DNA of 64,000 nt, taken from positions 372,001 through 436,000 of the forward strand of contig NZ_ONZI01000002.1 of NCBI RefSeq assembly GCF_900312995.1. The letters are read 5' to 3'. The stretch comes from Kushneria phyllosphaerae. GTDB taxonomy: Bacteria > Pseudomonadota > Gammaproteobacteria > Pseudomonadales > Halomonadaceae. The notes beneath the pieces are model-generated. The model was not told where the DNA came from. It searched no databases and worked only from the letters and a program-made list of their open reading frames with translations. Position numbers and translations under genes: made by a program. Within the stretch, counting starts at the first letter, position 1, and every line of letters starts with the position of its first letter. Below are positions 23,835-32,084 of the stretch, in pieces.

Positions 23835-25241
23835 GACAATTCCCCCTCGGCAGCGTCATCGAATCGATCAAGTATCGTTACCTGCATTTTCTCGGGCCGA
23901 CGCGTAAGTATCTTTTGAGTTCTACCTTCTCCATCACTACGCCCTGTAATGACATTGTTTTCAGCAGTCTTTACTCGATAACGCGCATACCGAATAGGCT
24001 TTCCTGAAGACTTATCTTTTAAGATAAAGAACTCCTCAAACGGTCCCTGTGCTTCCGGCATGCCTGATATACGACGCGTTAGGTTTGCTCCCCCCGTAAA
24101 GCTCTTGCTCGCGCCCTTGATGTCCACCTTCCCCGGCGCATGGATCTCGATATTGCCGCCCTTGAGGCGCACGTAGGCGCCGCCGCTGACCAGCAGGATT
24201 TCCTCGGCGGCGGCGAGGTCGATCTTCTGATCGCTGGAGGTGACATTGAGATCGCGTAGGGCGGTGGCTTCCAGGTTGTCGGACTGGGCCTGAACATCGA
24301 TTTTACCGCGGGCGGCAAAGAGCTTGATGCCGGCCTTTTGCACGAAAAACGAGAGCTTTTCGGAGACCGAGGCAATCAGGCTGCGCCCGGTGGCGAGCGT
24401 CACATCCTCGCCGCTGGCTACCCCGAGCGAGCGCCCCTGAACGAGATGGGTCGATTCCGGCGTGCTGAGCGTCATGCCGGCCGGAGCGGCGGCGTGCAGC
24501 CAGGGGGGCCTTGAGGCCGGGGCTCTGGCCGCGGCCGCCGCTGTCGACGGCGCCGCGCGCACTGCTCTGATCGCCTCCGGCCATTTCACTGTTGCCGTAG
24601 GGGGCCTGCGTGTCGTCTCCGGCCTTTTTAAGCGATGTATTGCTCGCCAGCGGCTCGGCGTTGTGGCCGGCGGCGCTCTGACTCAGGGACTCGGCCATCT
24701 CGTGGGCGGTATGGAGCTGCTGAAAGGCCGGTCGCAGATCGAGCTGATCACCGCTGGCGCCGAGCTGACCCCAGCTGGAAAGATACAGCCCCTCGTTGGC
24801 ACGGATGGCACCATAGGCGTCGGTGCGCAGCTCAAAGCCGGTGCCGCGGAAGGCACCGCGGTGGTTGCCGTTCTGGTGGATCAGGTAGCCGAGGTTGAGC
24901 TGACTTTTGGAGTGCTCGGAGTTGAGCCGCACCCGCTCCTGATCGGTGGCGTCATCAAACACCTGCTCGTTGTATTTGCTGCCGCGATACGTCTTGCTCT
25001 TGATGCCGGACAGCAGGCCGTTGCTGTGCCAGTCGGGGGTCTGTTCACCGTTGTAGATGCGACCGGTGATCAGGGGCCGGTCGGCGTCACCTTCGAGGAA
25101 ATCAACCAGCACTTCCTGACCGACCCGGGGCACAAACACCCCACCCCAGCCGCCGCCGGCGCTGGGCTGGGCGACCCGCAGCCACACGCCGGACTGTTCG
25201 TTGCGCTGACCCGTACGGTCCCAGTGAAACTGAACGCGCAC
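23831..25241 (-). pseudogene. vgrG: VgrG 3' remnant (copy 2), 5'-truncated and frameshifted, with transthyretin-like tail
   Basis: Only the gp5/OB-fold and beta-helix part of a VgrG remains. It matches copy 3 from 24090 to 25245 and then stops abruptly inside the RVRVQFHWD coding stretch; the gp27 half is absent. The frame is also broken at 24503-24508, where this copy has six G residues and both intact copies have five. The two frames are about 24303-25241 and 23831-24589. After the shared ASKSFTGGA codons the tail diverges to a domain with FILKDKSSGKPIRYARYRV and GRSDGEGRTQKIL, the pattern of VgrG transthyretin-like extensions that recruit effectors. It directly precedes the 733-residue effector gene. 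A homopolymer sequencing error could explain the shift but not the missing 5' half. Confidence 0.85.
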
Positions 25242-25245
25242 CCGG
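24090..25245 (-). repeat. Long direct repeat B (vgrG copy 2 remnant)
   Basis: Aligns with 27989-29143 of vgrG copy 3 at an offset of 3,899 bp left of the G tract and 3,898 bp right of it, that is, one extra base in the whole 1.15 kb. The sharp right end at 25245 marks a recombination joint. Confidence 0.85.
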
Positions 25246-25403
25246 GACCCGGCAATCGAACCTTTTCCAATAGCCCGGTCAATTGCGTCGAGTCGGCTGG
25301 CTGGGTTGGCACTAGGCGTGACTGGCGCTTACGCTGCCTGTGCAGTAGAAAACAGGAGTAGTAACAGTATGCCCAAAGCGTACCGCAGGGCATGTAAAGA
25401 CAT
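25242..25403 (-). pseudogene. Remnant of a secreted-protein gene joined to the vgrG fragment
   Basis: Reading leftward from an ATG at 25403, the frame gives a typical 24-residue Sec signal (MSLHALRY, a five-leucine core, then FSTAQAA) and meets TAA at 25331-25329. The same frame then stays open with plausible mature sequence (APVTPSANPASRLDAIDRA) and runs straight into the VgrG frame at 25245. So a periplasmic protein gene has lost its 3' part at the recombination joint and also carries a nonsense codon. By position it could have been an immunity gene, but this is speculation. The ribosome site is weak. Confidence 0.5.
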
Positions 25404-25443
25404 CGGCCGTCAGCACCGAATAAGTTGAAGCTTATTACGGCCG
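25404..25443 (-). terminator. Compound hairpin after the Imm52-type gene
   Basis: Outer 7-bp stem CGGCCGT / ACGGCCG encloses an inner AATAAG / CTTATT stem. It begins six bases past the immunity gene stop. There is no T tract, so termination may be partial. Confidence 0.5.
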
Positions 25444-25448
25444 ATCGT

Positions 25449-26165
25449 TCAAAGCCCTCGTTCCGGCAGTAGCCCCCGATCCGCCAGAAACACCTCGGTC
25501 GCCCGAGCCAGCTTGATATGCTCGTCATTGTCGGGGTCGAACGGCTCTTTGGTAGTGACTATCAGCGTCCCGATGCCGGGCAGGTATTCGGCCAGTGCGA
25601 CGAAAGGCATCTCGTCGCTCAAATCGACCTCCGGCACCAGTGCCATCCAGCCGACCCACACGCGATGAGGAAACGCAGCATGTGGACGGTACCGTCGAGG
25701 AGCAATATCGGCCCACCGGGGAGGCATAGCGCCAGACAAATGTCGAAGACAGTTGGCAAAGACCTGCCAGTAATCTGGCCAAGCGGTTTGTTTGAGCCGA
25801 GTATTTCGTAGCGAAAAAACTCCTGGCAGCTGCCCCCCCCAAGAAAAGCCATTTTCGGTGTAATGGTATTTCTTTTCCTCCATGCTGAAATTTCCGTAGG
25901 AGGTAAACGAAATGAGGCCTGAACCATTGTAATTGTGGTTGAACTCACGAACTTCGTTAATACCCAGCTGAATGACTCTCGCACGATCATGAACATCTAT
26001 TAGTACACCACGATCATCGTCGGCATAACGCCACTGGCTCAGCACAGGATCTTCCTGACTTATCGCATCAAGCATGGCAATCCACTGATCATAGACGATT
26101 TCAGCCGCCATGGGCTCCTTGACAGGAGGAATCACAAAGCGCAATACCGCTCCGGCATAACTCAT
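25449..26165 (-). CDS. Imm52-type immunity protein for the Tox-REase-5 effector
   Basis: A 238-residue cytoplasmic protein. The layout (IVYDQWIAMLDAISQEDPVLSQW near the start, FSWGGQLPGVFSLR region in the middle, WVGWMALVPEVDLSDEMPF and a C-terminal TLIVTTKEPFDPDNDEH) resembles the Imm52/TsiT immunity family, which is commonly paired with Tox-REase-5 nucleases. It starts 24 bp after the nuclease gene in the same direction, with AAGGA seven bases before the ATG at 26165. A downstream ATG at 26111 (MAAEIVYDQW) is an alternative start. Neutralising the neighbouring nuclease by direct binding is inferred from family and location. Confidence 0.68.
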   Translation of the reverse strand: MSYAGAVLRFVIPPVKEPMAAEIVYDQWIAMLDAISQEDPVLSQWRYADDDRGVLIDVHDRARVIQLGINEVREFNHNYNGSGLISFTSYGNFSMEEKKYHYTENGFSWGGQLPGVFSLRNTRLKQTAWPDYWQVFANCLRHLSGAMPPRWADIAPRRYRPHAAFPHRVWVGWMALVPEVDLSDEMPFVALAEYLPGIGTLIVTTKEPFDPDNDEHIKLARATEVFLADRGLLPERGL

Positions 26166-26189
26166 AAAAAGTTCCTTATGCCAATGAGT

Positions 26190-26978
26190 TCAAAAGGGTT
26201 CGTAGATACATGGAACAGGTAACAAGCTGTCATTGAACTGCTCATCAACATAATTTCGAACTACTTCATCTGAAAAGTACCAGAGCAGCTGAGCTGGTGG
26301 CATATTGCCTTCAATGGTGTAGTACTGCTGACGTGCCTGAACAGGAAACCCATTGATTGTCTTCGACATGAAATCCAGCCGCTTGCCACGGCTGTTGACG
26401 ATTAATCTTGGTCCCCACTCCCCATCCAGATCCTGCTCCAGAAATCGCCGATAACCATATTTCGCCTCGATTAAAGTACAACTGGCTGACCAGAAGCCAT
26501 CGAAATCAACTCCGAATTTCCACTCCTCGATTCTGTTCGGACCTACTGTTGCAAAATGTGGCCCACCGCCCATGTTGGCGATTTTCAGCTGATATTCGGG
26601 CCACCGACCATCGCCAGTTTCGAAACGTCGACCCGCAATGAACTTGTTACCACGCTTTCTGGGCTCGCAGTCGTTGCAATCCTCGTTGGTGTCGGTATCG
26701 GTGGCGTCACCCGCGACCGGCCGCGAGCGAGTATCGCTGCTACTGTCGCTCTCCGCTGCGTCCAGCACACCGACTGCGGTGAGCGCCTCGCGCGTAATGG
26801 CGAGGTTGTAGTCCACTGCGGTGGTCAGGACTTCCCTGCCGGCCTCTGCCATGGCGCTTCCCGCTTTCGAGACAGCACCGGTCTGCGATTCGACAGCAGC
26901 GGCGGCTGTACCGGTACCAACGATGCCCAGCAACACCAGGGCTTCGTAGCCACCAAACGCAATAAGGGGCAATACCAT
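26190..26978 (-). CDS. T6SS effector nuclease candidate, Tox-REase-5 domain (TseT-like)
   Basis: A 262-residue effector. The N-terminal about 60 residues are hydrophobic and Ala-rich (LIAFGGYEALVLLGIVGTG), as seen in effectors handled by DUF4123 adaptors. A linker with an acidic, Asp/Thr-rich stretch and CNDCEPRKRG follows. The C-terminal domain from about residue 125 has YQLKIAN, EEWKFGVDFDGFWSASCTLIEAKYGY-type sequence (shown as EEWKFGVDFDGF and CTLIEAKYGY), the Tox-REase-5 restriction-endonuclease core with D...E-x-K. The gene order VgrG, adaptor, co-adaptor, nuclease, immunity parallels P. aeruginosa TseT. The start overlaps the upstream stop (TAATG). DNA cleavage is inferred. Confidence 0.8.
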   Translation of the reverse strand: MVLPLIAFGGYEALVLLGIVGTGTAAAAVESQTGAVSKAGSAMAEAGREVLTTAVDYNLAITREALTAVGVLDAAESDSSSDTRSRPVAGDATDTDTNEDCNDCEPRKRGNKFIAGRRFETGDGRWPEYQLKIANMGGGPHFATVGPNRIEEWKFGVDFDGFWSASCTLIEAKYGYRRFLEQDLDGEWGPRLIVNSRGKRLDFMSKTINGFPVQARQQYYTIEGNMPPAQLLWYFSDEVVRNYVDEQFNDSLLPVPCIYEPF

Positions 26979-27340
26979 TAGATGTTTCCTCTTGTTATGG
27001 TATTGGCCGAGGGCATCTCAATCAGTGCCAGCAGGTCCTGTGCCAGTAGATCCGGCGATTGCTGACCCTGTTGAAAGTAGTGGGTGACCGCTTCACCCTC
27101 GATCAGGGCAGGAGCGCTCAGCCCGTAAAGCATGTACTTGTGAATCAGATTCCGGCGCGTCATGCCAAAGCCGGTGGCGCGATCATAAGCATGACCCAGC
27201 AGCTCTGCATGAGCCTTTGGCGTTCGCTGTTGATAGAGCGTGGGCAGATGAGACTGCAGAAATATTATCGTCTCGTCGATCATTGATTGCCGCTCGGGTA
27301 GGCGCAGCTGGCGTTCCTGATCCGGTGTCAGTTCAATCAC
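26978..27340 (-). CDS. Small T6SS co-adaptor (co-TecT-like)
   Basis: A 120-residue helical protein between a DUF4123 adaptor and the Tox-REase-5 effector. The order matches TecT, co-TecT, TseT in P. aeruginosa, where the small protein assists the adaptor. A stretch KAHAELLGHAYDRATGFGMTR resembles DAEAGLYLASRFARAQALGL in the C-terminal part of the single-chain adaptor at 16919-17743, so the two may be split and fused versions of one architecture. It uses a GTG start that shares a base with the adaptor stop (TAGTG), so translation is tightly coupled. Equivalence to co-TecT is by position and size, not by a recognised motif. Confidence 0.6.
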   Translation of the reverse strand: MIELTPDQERQLRLPERQSMIDETIIFLQSHLPTLYQQRTPKAHAELLGHAYDRATGFGMTRRNLIHKYMLYGLSAPALIEGEAVTHYFQQGQQSPDLLAQDLLALIEMPSANTITRGNI

Positions 27341-27879
27341 TATATCGCTTCCTGCATTGCATCAGTGGGTTGAAACACTTGCCGCTCGTTCATGATGCAG
27401 ACACTCCAGTAACGAATGGGACCGAATAACGTTTGTCGCTGGCCCTCGTCCAGCAACCGCATTAGTTTCGTAAAGACCCGCGGATCGTAGTAGCGCAGAA
27501 GGGCCACACCACCGTCAGACAAGCGCATATCGAGCTGTTTTTGCAGATGGCTGAAGAGGTCATCGCGTGCCGTTTCATCAATCCATAACCAGCTGAAGGC
27601 AGCCAGCTCGATATCCTGAGTCATTATTTTTTGCCATTCCTCATCCGTCAGCATGTCGAGCGCCATGAGGTGCGGTGCGATAGCAGAAAAACCTTCCTCC
27701 GGTTTGCCCTGAAACAGACTACGTGAGGCACCGCGACGGTGAATCGGCAGAATGGAGCCCTGTGTCCATCGATCAATCGACAGATCAACCAGCAGATAAC
27801 CCACAAGATCTTCTGAATCAGCCTGCCTGAACAAGCCCTGTAACCGTTCATCCGCCAGAGCCAGTATTTCTTCTTTCAT
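27340..27879 (-). CDS. DUF4123 T6SS adaptor, short form (TecT-like)
   Basis: A 179-residue DUF4123 protein. The hallmark VALLRYYDPRVFTKLMRLL lies near residue 126, preceded by DDLFSHLQKQLDMRL. Compared with the 274-residue adaptor of the VasX-like module, it stops just after the DUF4123 core (IRYWSVCIMNERQVF), and the helical tail appears to be supplied by the next gene. It starts six bases after vgrG copy 3 and its stop overlaps the co-adaptor start by one base. It probably carries the Tox-REase-5 effector to VgrG and PAAR. Confidence 0.8.
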   Translation of the reverse strand: MKEEILALADERLQGLFRQADSEDLVGYLLVDLSIDRWTQGSILPIHRRGASRSLFQGKPEEGFSAIAPHLMALDMLTDEEWQKIMTQDIELAAFSWLWIDETARDDLFSHLQKQLDMRLSDGGVALLRYYDPRVFTKLMRLLDEGQRQTLFGPIRYWSVCIMNERQVFQPTDAMQEAI

Positions 27880-27885
27880 GAGCGA

Positions 27886-30534
27886 TTATCGACGCAAAAA
27901 CGTCGCCCCCTTCTCAGCCGCTTCCAACAGGCATGAATAGCAAAGCGGCTCACGAGGAAGATCATCGAACGCATAGCTCATGCTCGCCCCCCCCGTAAAA
28001 CTCTTGCTCGCGCCCTTGATGTCCACCCTGCCCGGCGCGTGAATCTCGATATTGCCGCCCTTGAGGCGCACATACGCCCCGCCGCTGACCAGCAGAATCT
28101 CTTCGGCGGCAGCGAAATCGATTTTCTGATCGCGGGAGGTGACGTTGAGATCGCGTCGGGCGGTGGCTTCCAGGTTGTCGGACTGGGCCTGAACGTCGAT
28201 TTTGCCGCGAGCGGCAAAGAGCTTGATGCCGGCCTTTTGCACAAACAATGAGAGCTTTTCGGAGACCGAGGCAATCAGGTTGCGCCCGGTGGCGAGCGTC
28301 ACATCCTCGCCGCTGGCCACTCCGAGCGAGCGCCCCTGAACAAGGTGGGTCGATTCCGGCGTGCTGAGCGTCATGCCGGCCGGGGCGGCGGCGTGCAGCC
28401 AGGGGGCTTTCAAACCGGGGCTCTGGCCGCGCCCGCCGCTGTCGACGGCGCCGCGCGCACTGCTCTGATCGCCTTCGGCCATTTCACTGTTGCCGTAGGG
28501 GGCCTGCGTGTCGTCTCCGGCCTTTTTAAGCGATGTATTGCTCGCCAGCGGCTCGGCGTTGTGGCCGGCGGCGCTCTGACTCAGGGACTCGGCCATCTCG
28601 TGGGCGGTATGGAGCTGCTGAAAGGCCGGTCGCAGATCGAGCTGATCACCGCTGGCGCCGAGCTGACCCCAGCTGGAAAGATACAGCCCCTCGTTGGCAC
28701 GGATGGCACCATAGGCGTCGGTGCGCAGCTCAAAGCCGGTGCCGCGGAAGGCACCGCGGTGGTTGCCGTTCTGGTGGATCAGGTAGCCGAGGTTGAGCTG
28801 ACTTTTGGAGTGCTCGGAGTTGAGCCGCACCCGCTCCTGATCGGTGGCGTCATCAAACACCAGCTCGTTGTATTTGCTGCCGCGATACGTCTTGCTCTTG
28901 ATGCCGGACAGCAGGCCGTTGCTGTGCCAGTCGGGGGTCTGTTCACCGTTGTAGATGCGACCGGTGATCAGGGGCCGGTCGGCGTCACCTTCGAGGAAAT
29001 CAACCAGCACTTCCTGACCGACCCGGGGCACAAACACCCCACCCCAGCCGCCGCCGGCGCTGGGCTGGGCGACCCGCAGCCACACGCCGGACTGTTCGTT
29101 GCGCTGACCCGTACGGTCCCAGTGAAACTGAACGCGCACCCGGTTGAGGTGATCGGTGTGGATCTCCTCGCCTTCCGGACCCACCACGGTGGCGGTCTGT
29201 GGACCGCCGATCACCGGGCGGCGATGGGTCAGCGCGGTGCGATACGGCTGGCTGCGGCGCTGGGCCTCGATATCAACCAGGAAGTGACCGGTTCCGGCGC
29301 TGCGATAGCTGTCCAGCGCCTCAGGGTTGTCGTCCTGATTCTCATCAAGCCCATGCGCGCGGCGGGCAGCGTCCATCTCGGCCTGCAGGCTGCCGGGCAG
29401 GCGTTTGAGATGGGCCGAGACCGGCAGGGCGTTTTCGGCATGAGTGGTCATGCCGAGCAGCAGGAACTGACGTTCGGCCTCGCCGCCGGTGTCGTGTAGC
29501 GGGTGCTGGGTAAGCTCGAACCAGTGACCGGCCTGCAGCTGACGGGCACCGCCGGCGCCGTGAAAGCGTTTGGCCAGCGACTCGAGGGCCTCAAGGCGGT
29601 TCTCGGTCAGGCGTTCGCCGCGATCATGGCCGTGGTAATAGTACTCGCCGGCGTAGTCATAGACTTCGGTGGCCGGCAGGTTGCCCTGATCATCAAGAGT
29701 GTCCAGCCCGGTACGCTTGGTGAGCGCCGGCTGCTTGTAGTCGAAGGTGCCGACGCTGACGCGGGTGGGCTGGGCGCGGCGCACGCCGCCCCACTGATTC
29801 AGGGCATCTTCGGTCTCGGTGGCGGCCTGGCGGTGAAAGCGGATCGCCTGCGGACTGACCGGCGGGCAGGTGTCGACATCGTCGGTGATGACCAGCCGGT
29901 GGCCGTCGAAGGCGGCGCCATTGTCACCGCCCCGCTCACTGCCGTCAGGGTCGCTGACGCCGTCGCCGGCATGCTCGAAATAGTAGAAAAGCCCTTCTTC
30001 CTCACACAGCCGGCTGATGAAATTGAAGTCGCTCTCGCGGTACTGGACGCAGTAACTGCGCGGCGGATACGCGCGGCGCAGGTCAAAGCGGTAGCCGCCG
30101 CGGGCGATGGCGTGGCCGTCGAACACTTCGGTGAGGATGTCGACCGCGCTGCGGTCCTGAAAGAGGCGGCTGTCGCGGCCGAGCTTCAGCATCGCAAGCC
30201 ACGGCACCAGAGTGAGCTGGTAATAGTAGACGCCGCCGTCCTCGCCCAGCAACGCGGCCTCCTCGACCAGCGCGTGGCGGGTGCGAGTGCTGCCGTCGGC
30301 CTGCCAAAAGCTCAGCTGTGCGGGCTGGGCCATCAGCGACTTGAGTTCGATATCGCCCTGCTGGGCCATGCAATCGAGACGATAGCGAAACGGCGCGCTG
30401 ATGCGCTCCTCGCCCACCAGCCGGTGCGGCAATAGCGCTGCGCCGGCCAGCTCCAGACGCAGCAGGCGCTGCGACTGCGACAGCGTGATATCGAACGCGT
30501 CCTGAATGCGCTCCAGCAATGAAGTTCCCGCCAT
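27886..30534 (-). CDS. vgrG: T6SS tip protein VgrG (TssI), copy 3
   Basis: An 882-residue VgrG with the same domain order as copy 1: gp27-like N-terminus, OB fold with RVRVQFHWDRTGQRNEQ, and a DUF2345-type beta-helix. It differs at the extreme N-terminus (MAGTSLLERIQDAFD) and in the tail (SMSYAFDDLPREPLCYSC ending KGATFLRR). I start at the ATG at 30534, which is preceded by AGGGAGAG; the in-frame extension to 30567 is unlike the family. The DNA shares long gap-free identity with copy 1 (28634-30480) and with the copy 2 remnant (27989-29143). It heads the Tox-REase-5 module and is divergent from a PAAR gene. Confidence 0.93.
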   Translation of the reverse strand: MAGTSLLERIQDAFDITLSQSQRLLRLELAGAALLPHRLVGEERISAPFRYRLDCMAQQGDIELKSLMAQPAQLSFWQADGSTRTRHALVEEAALLGEDGGVYYYQLTLVPWLAMLKLGRDSRLFQDRSAVDILTEVFDGHAIARGGYRFDLRRAYPPRSYCVQYRESDFNFISRLCEEEGLFYYFEHAGDGVSDPDGSERGGDNGAAFDGHRLVITDDVDTCPPVSPQAIRFHRQAATETEDALNQWGGVRRAQPTRVSVGTFDYKQPALTKRTGLDTLDDQGNLPATEVYDYAGEYYYHGHDRGERLTENRLEALESLAKRFHGAGGARQLQAGHWFELTQHPLHDTGGEAERQFLLLGMTTHAENALPVSAHLKRLPGSLQAEMDAARRAHGLDENQDDNPEALDSYRSAGTGHFLVDIEAQRRSQPYRTALTHRRPVIGGPQTATVVGPEGEEIHTDHLNRVRVQFHWDRTGQRNEQSGVWLRVAQPSAGGGWGGVFVPRVGQEVLVDFLEGDADRPLITGRIYNGEQTPDWHSNGLLSGIKSKTYRGSKYNELVFDDATDQERVRLNSEHSKSQLNLGYLIHQNGNHRGAFRGTGFELRTDAYGAIRANEGLYLSSWGQLGASGDQLDLRPAFQQLHTAHEMAESLSQSAAGHNAEPLASNTSLKKAGDDTQAPYGNSEMAEGDQSSARGAVDSGGRGQSPGLKAPWLHAAAPAGMTLSTPESTHLVQGRSLGVASGEDVTLATGRNLIASVSEKLSLFVQKAGIKLFAARGKIDVQAQSDNLEATARRDLNVTSRDQKIDFAAAEEILLVSGGAYVRLKGGNIEIHAPGRVDIKGASKSFTGGASMSYAFDDLPREPLCYSCLLEAAEKGATFLRR
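27989..30480 (-). repeat. Long direct repeats A and B, copy 3 (vgrG)
   Basis: The segment 28634-30480 pairs with 18504-20350 (repeat A), and 27989-29143 pairs with 24090-25245 (repeat B). Copy 3 therefore shares sequence with both other vgrG copies and is a possible parent of either by recombination. Confidence 0.8.
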
Positions 30535-30652
30535 CTCTCTCTCCCTGGCACTGACCGCTTGTGCCACACCTCTGGCAGTGGCTAAATTAATCTTCCTTCA
30601 CGCACCTGGTTCGGGGCGTTTTCCTTCACTCTTTTCGGGGAACTGCGACCAC

Positions 30653-30919
30653 ATGAAAGGCATCGTTGTACTGGGTGACGCCACCAGCCATGGCGGCAAG
30701 GTAATCACCGCGCAAAGCAACTATCTGGTGAACGGCAAACCGGTCGCCTGTGTCGGTGACAAGGTGACCTGCCCGAAGACCGGCCACAGCACCAATGCCA
30801 TTGTCGAAGGCCACCCGACCATGACCGTCAACGGCAAGCCGGTAGCCATGCATGGCCACAAGACGGCCTGTGGCGCCACGCTGATCTCCTCGCATAATGG
30901 CGATCACGGTCATAATTGA
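30653..30919 (+). CDS. PAAR-domain T6SS spike tip protein
   Basis: An 88-residue stand-alone PAAR protein. It starts MKGIVVLGDATSHGGKVI, has the internal repeat pattern (VNGKPVACVGDKVTCP and VNGKPVAMHGHKTACGA) and the Cys/His set (Cys in VTCPKTGH and KTACGA, His in GHPTM and MHGHK) expected to bind one zinc at the cone tip. PAAR proteins cap the VgrG trimer. It is transcribed away from vgrG copy 3, and its 3' end overlaps the leftward neighbour by 10 bp. The longer frame from 30506 is rejected because the domain begins at this ATG. Confidence 0.9.
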   Translation: MKGIVVLGDATSHGGKVITAQSNYLVNGKPVACVGDKVTCPKTGHSTNAIVEGHPTMTVNGKPVAMHGHKTACGATLISSHNGDHGHN

Positions 30920-32082
30920 TTCGCCAGTGCTGTCGGGCCGGCGCAGGCCCGCAGCACCAGCGCCCGGCTTTGTGTTTCCGCGGCAATCTCCAGCACCAAG
31001 GCACTGTCACCTTCTTCAAGGGGCGCCATGGCCAGCACCAGCTGCAGCGCGCTCATGGCCTCTCCGGGCCAGCCGCCGTGCACATCCACCCCAATACCAT
31101 CATCGATCAAATCCAGCATTTCCCAACGCGCCATCAGGGCGCCGCCGGCTTCCACTGCACGCCCGGGCAGCGTCAGGCTGTCCACCACCAGCCGCGCCGG
31201 TGCGTTCGGAAGCGACATGCTCTCCTCTGTAGGCTCGGGATCGTCGGCCGTGTCGGGCCAGGCCTCACCCAGCAGGGCGAGGAGCTTCTCGCGACGGGGA
31301 TAGTCACGCTGATCGGATCGCCTTGCGTGGGCGCGGGTCGTGGCCGCCCCGATCAGCCAGCCCCGGTCAAAGGAGGCGTCTTCCGGTAGCACACGCTGAA
31401 GCAGCAGTGCACTCACCGCCTCGCCGGGGTGCAGGCCCGGTCCTTTTGACGAGCGGCCCAATACGCCACGAGCGTTGAGGCGCCCCACATCATCGTCGTT
31501 GAGCAGGGAATCGGCACTCAGCCAGAGCACCCGGGCGGCGCCGCCCGCCTCCGATACTGCCATTTGATCATGCAGCTCCCCCTGACAGGGCACCAGCCGA
31601 GCGCTTTCCAGGCGATCACCATACTGGGTCTCCATGATGGCCTCGCGGGCCTGAGCCAGCACGATCTCGCCGACCTGTGGCGACCTGAGCGGCAGCGTCA
31701 GCACCAAGTCGAAACCCGCCGCCTCCGGCAGGGCTTCCAGCATGATCAGTGCCTCGACCATCAGGGTCTGAACCAGCGCATTCAGCCGATGTGCCTTGTG
31801 CTCCAGCCGCTTCAAGCGGTTGTCTTCCAGCGGCATGACATCCGTAATGGGATGCACCAGCAGACGATAGCCATCGGGACCATAAAGGGATTCGGAAAGC
31901 ACCGGTGGCACGGCCTCGGGCAGCACCCCGCGTGCCACGAAGCCGGCCGGTGTCAGCGCCACGCCATCGACAAGGAGTAGACGATCGATCAGGTAGTCGC
32001 TGCGCGCAGCGGTCTTCTCGACAACGGGGGCGGCATCCTGCTGGCGCTGATGGAGCAGATCAAAGATGGAGGCGCGAGACAT
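30910..32082 (-). CDS. T6SS-associated ketosynthase/thiolase-fold-like protein
   Basis: A 390-residue protein between tssA and the tip genes. Its layout recalls a beta-ketoacyl synthase: LLVDGVALTPAGF near the start, a middle ARVLWLSADSLLNDDDVGRL, and GRSSKGPGLHPGEAVSALLLQRV, which parallels the ketosynthase block ending PGEAAA-LLL. No active-site cysteine in a recognisable nucleophile context is seen, so catalysis is doubtful. Ketosynthase-like orphans occur in some T6SS clusters without a settled role. It starts two bases after tssA and so belongs to that transcript. The fold assignment is by eye and should be treated as a hypothesis. Confidence 0.5.
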   Translation of the reverse strand: MSRASIFDLLHQRQQDAAPVVEKTAARSDYLIDRLLLVDGVALTPAGFVARGVLPEAVPPVLSESLYGPDGYRLLVHPITDVMPLEDNRLKRLEHKAHRLNALVQTLMVEALIMLEALPEAAGFDLVLTLPLRSPQVGEIVLAQAREAIMETQYGDRLESARLVPCQGELHDQMAVSEAGGAARVLWLSADSLLNDDDVGRLNARGVLGRSSKGPGLHPGEAVSALLLQRVLPEDASFDRGWLIGAATTRAHARRSDQRDYPRREKLLALLGEAWPDTADDPEPTEESMSLPNAPARLVVDSLTLPGRAVEAGGALMARWEMLDLIDDGIGVDVHGGWPGEAMSALQLVLAMAPLEEGDSALVLEIAAETQSRALVLRACAGPTALANQL

Positions 32083-32084
32083 GG

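Noticed and set aside
25070..25528. A minus-strand frame spanning the vgrG joint (MTSISSWLGRPRCF start)
   Set aside because: Out of frame with both the immunity gene and the vgrG remnant; it merely crosses them. The signal-peptide remnant in another frame is the better explanation.
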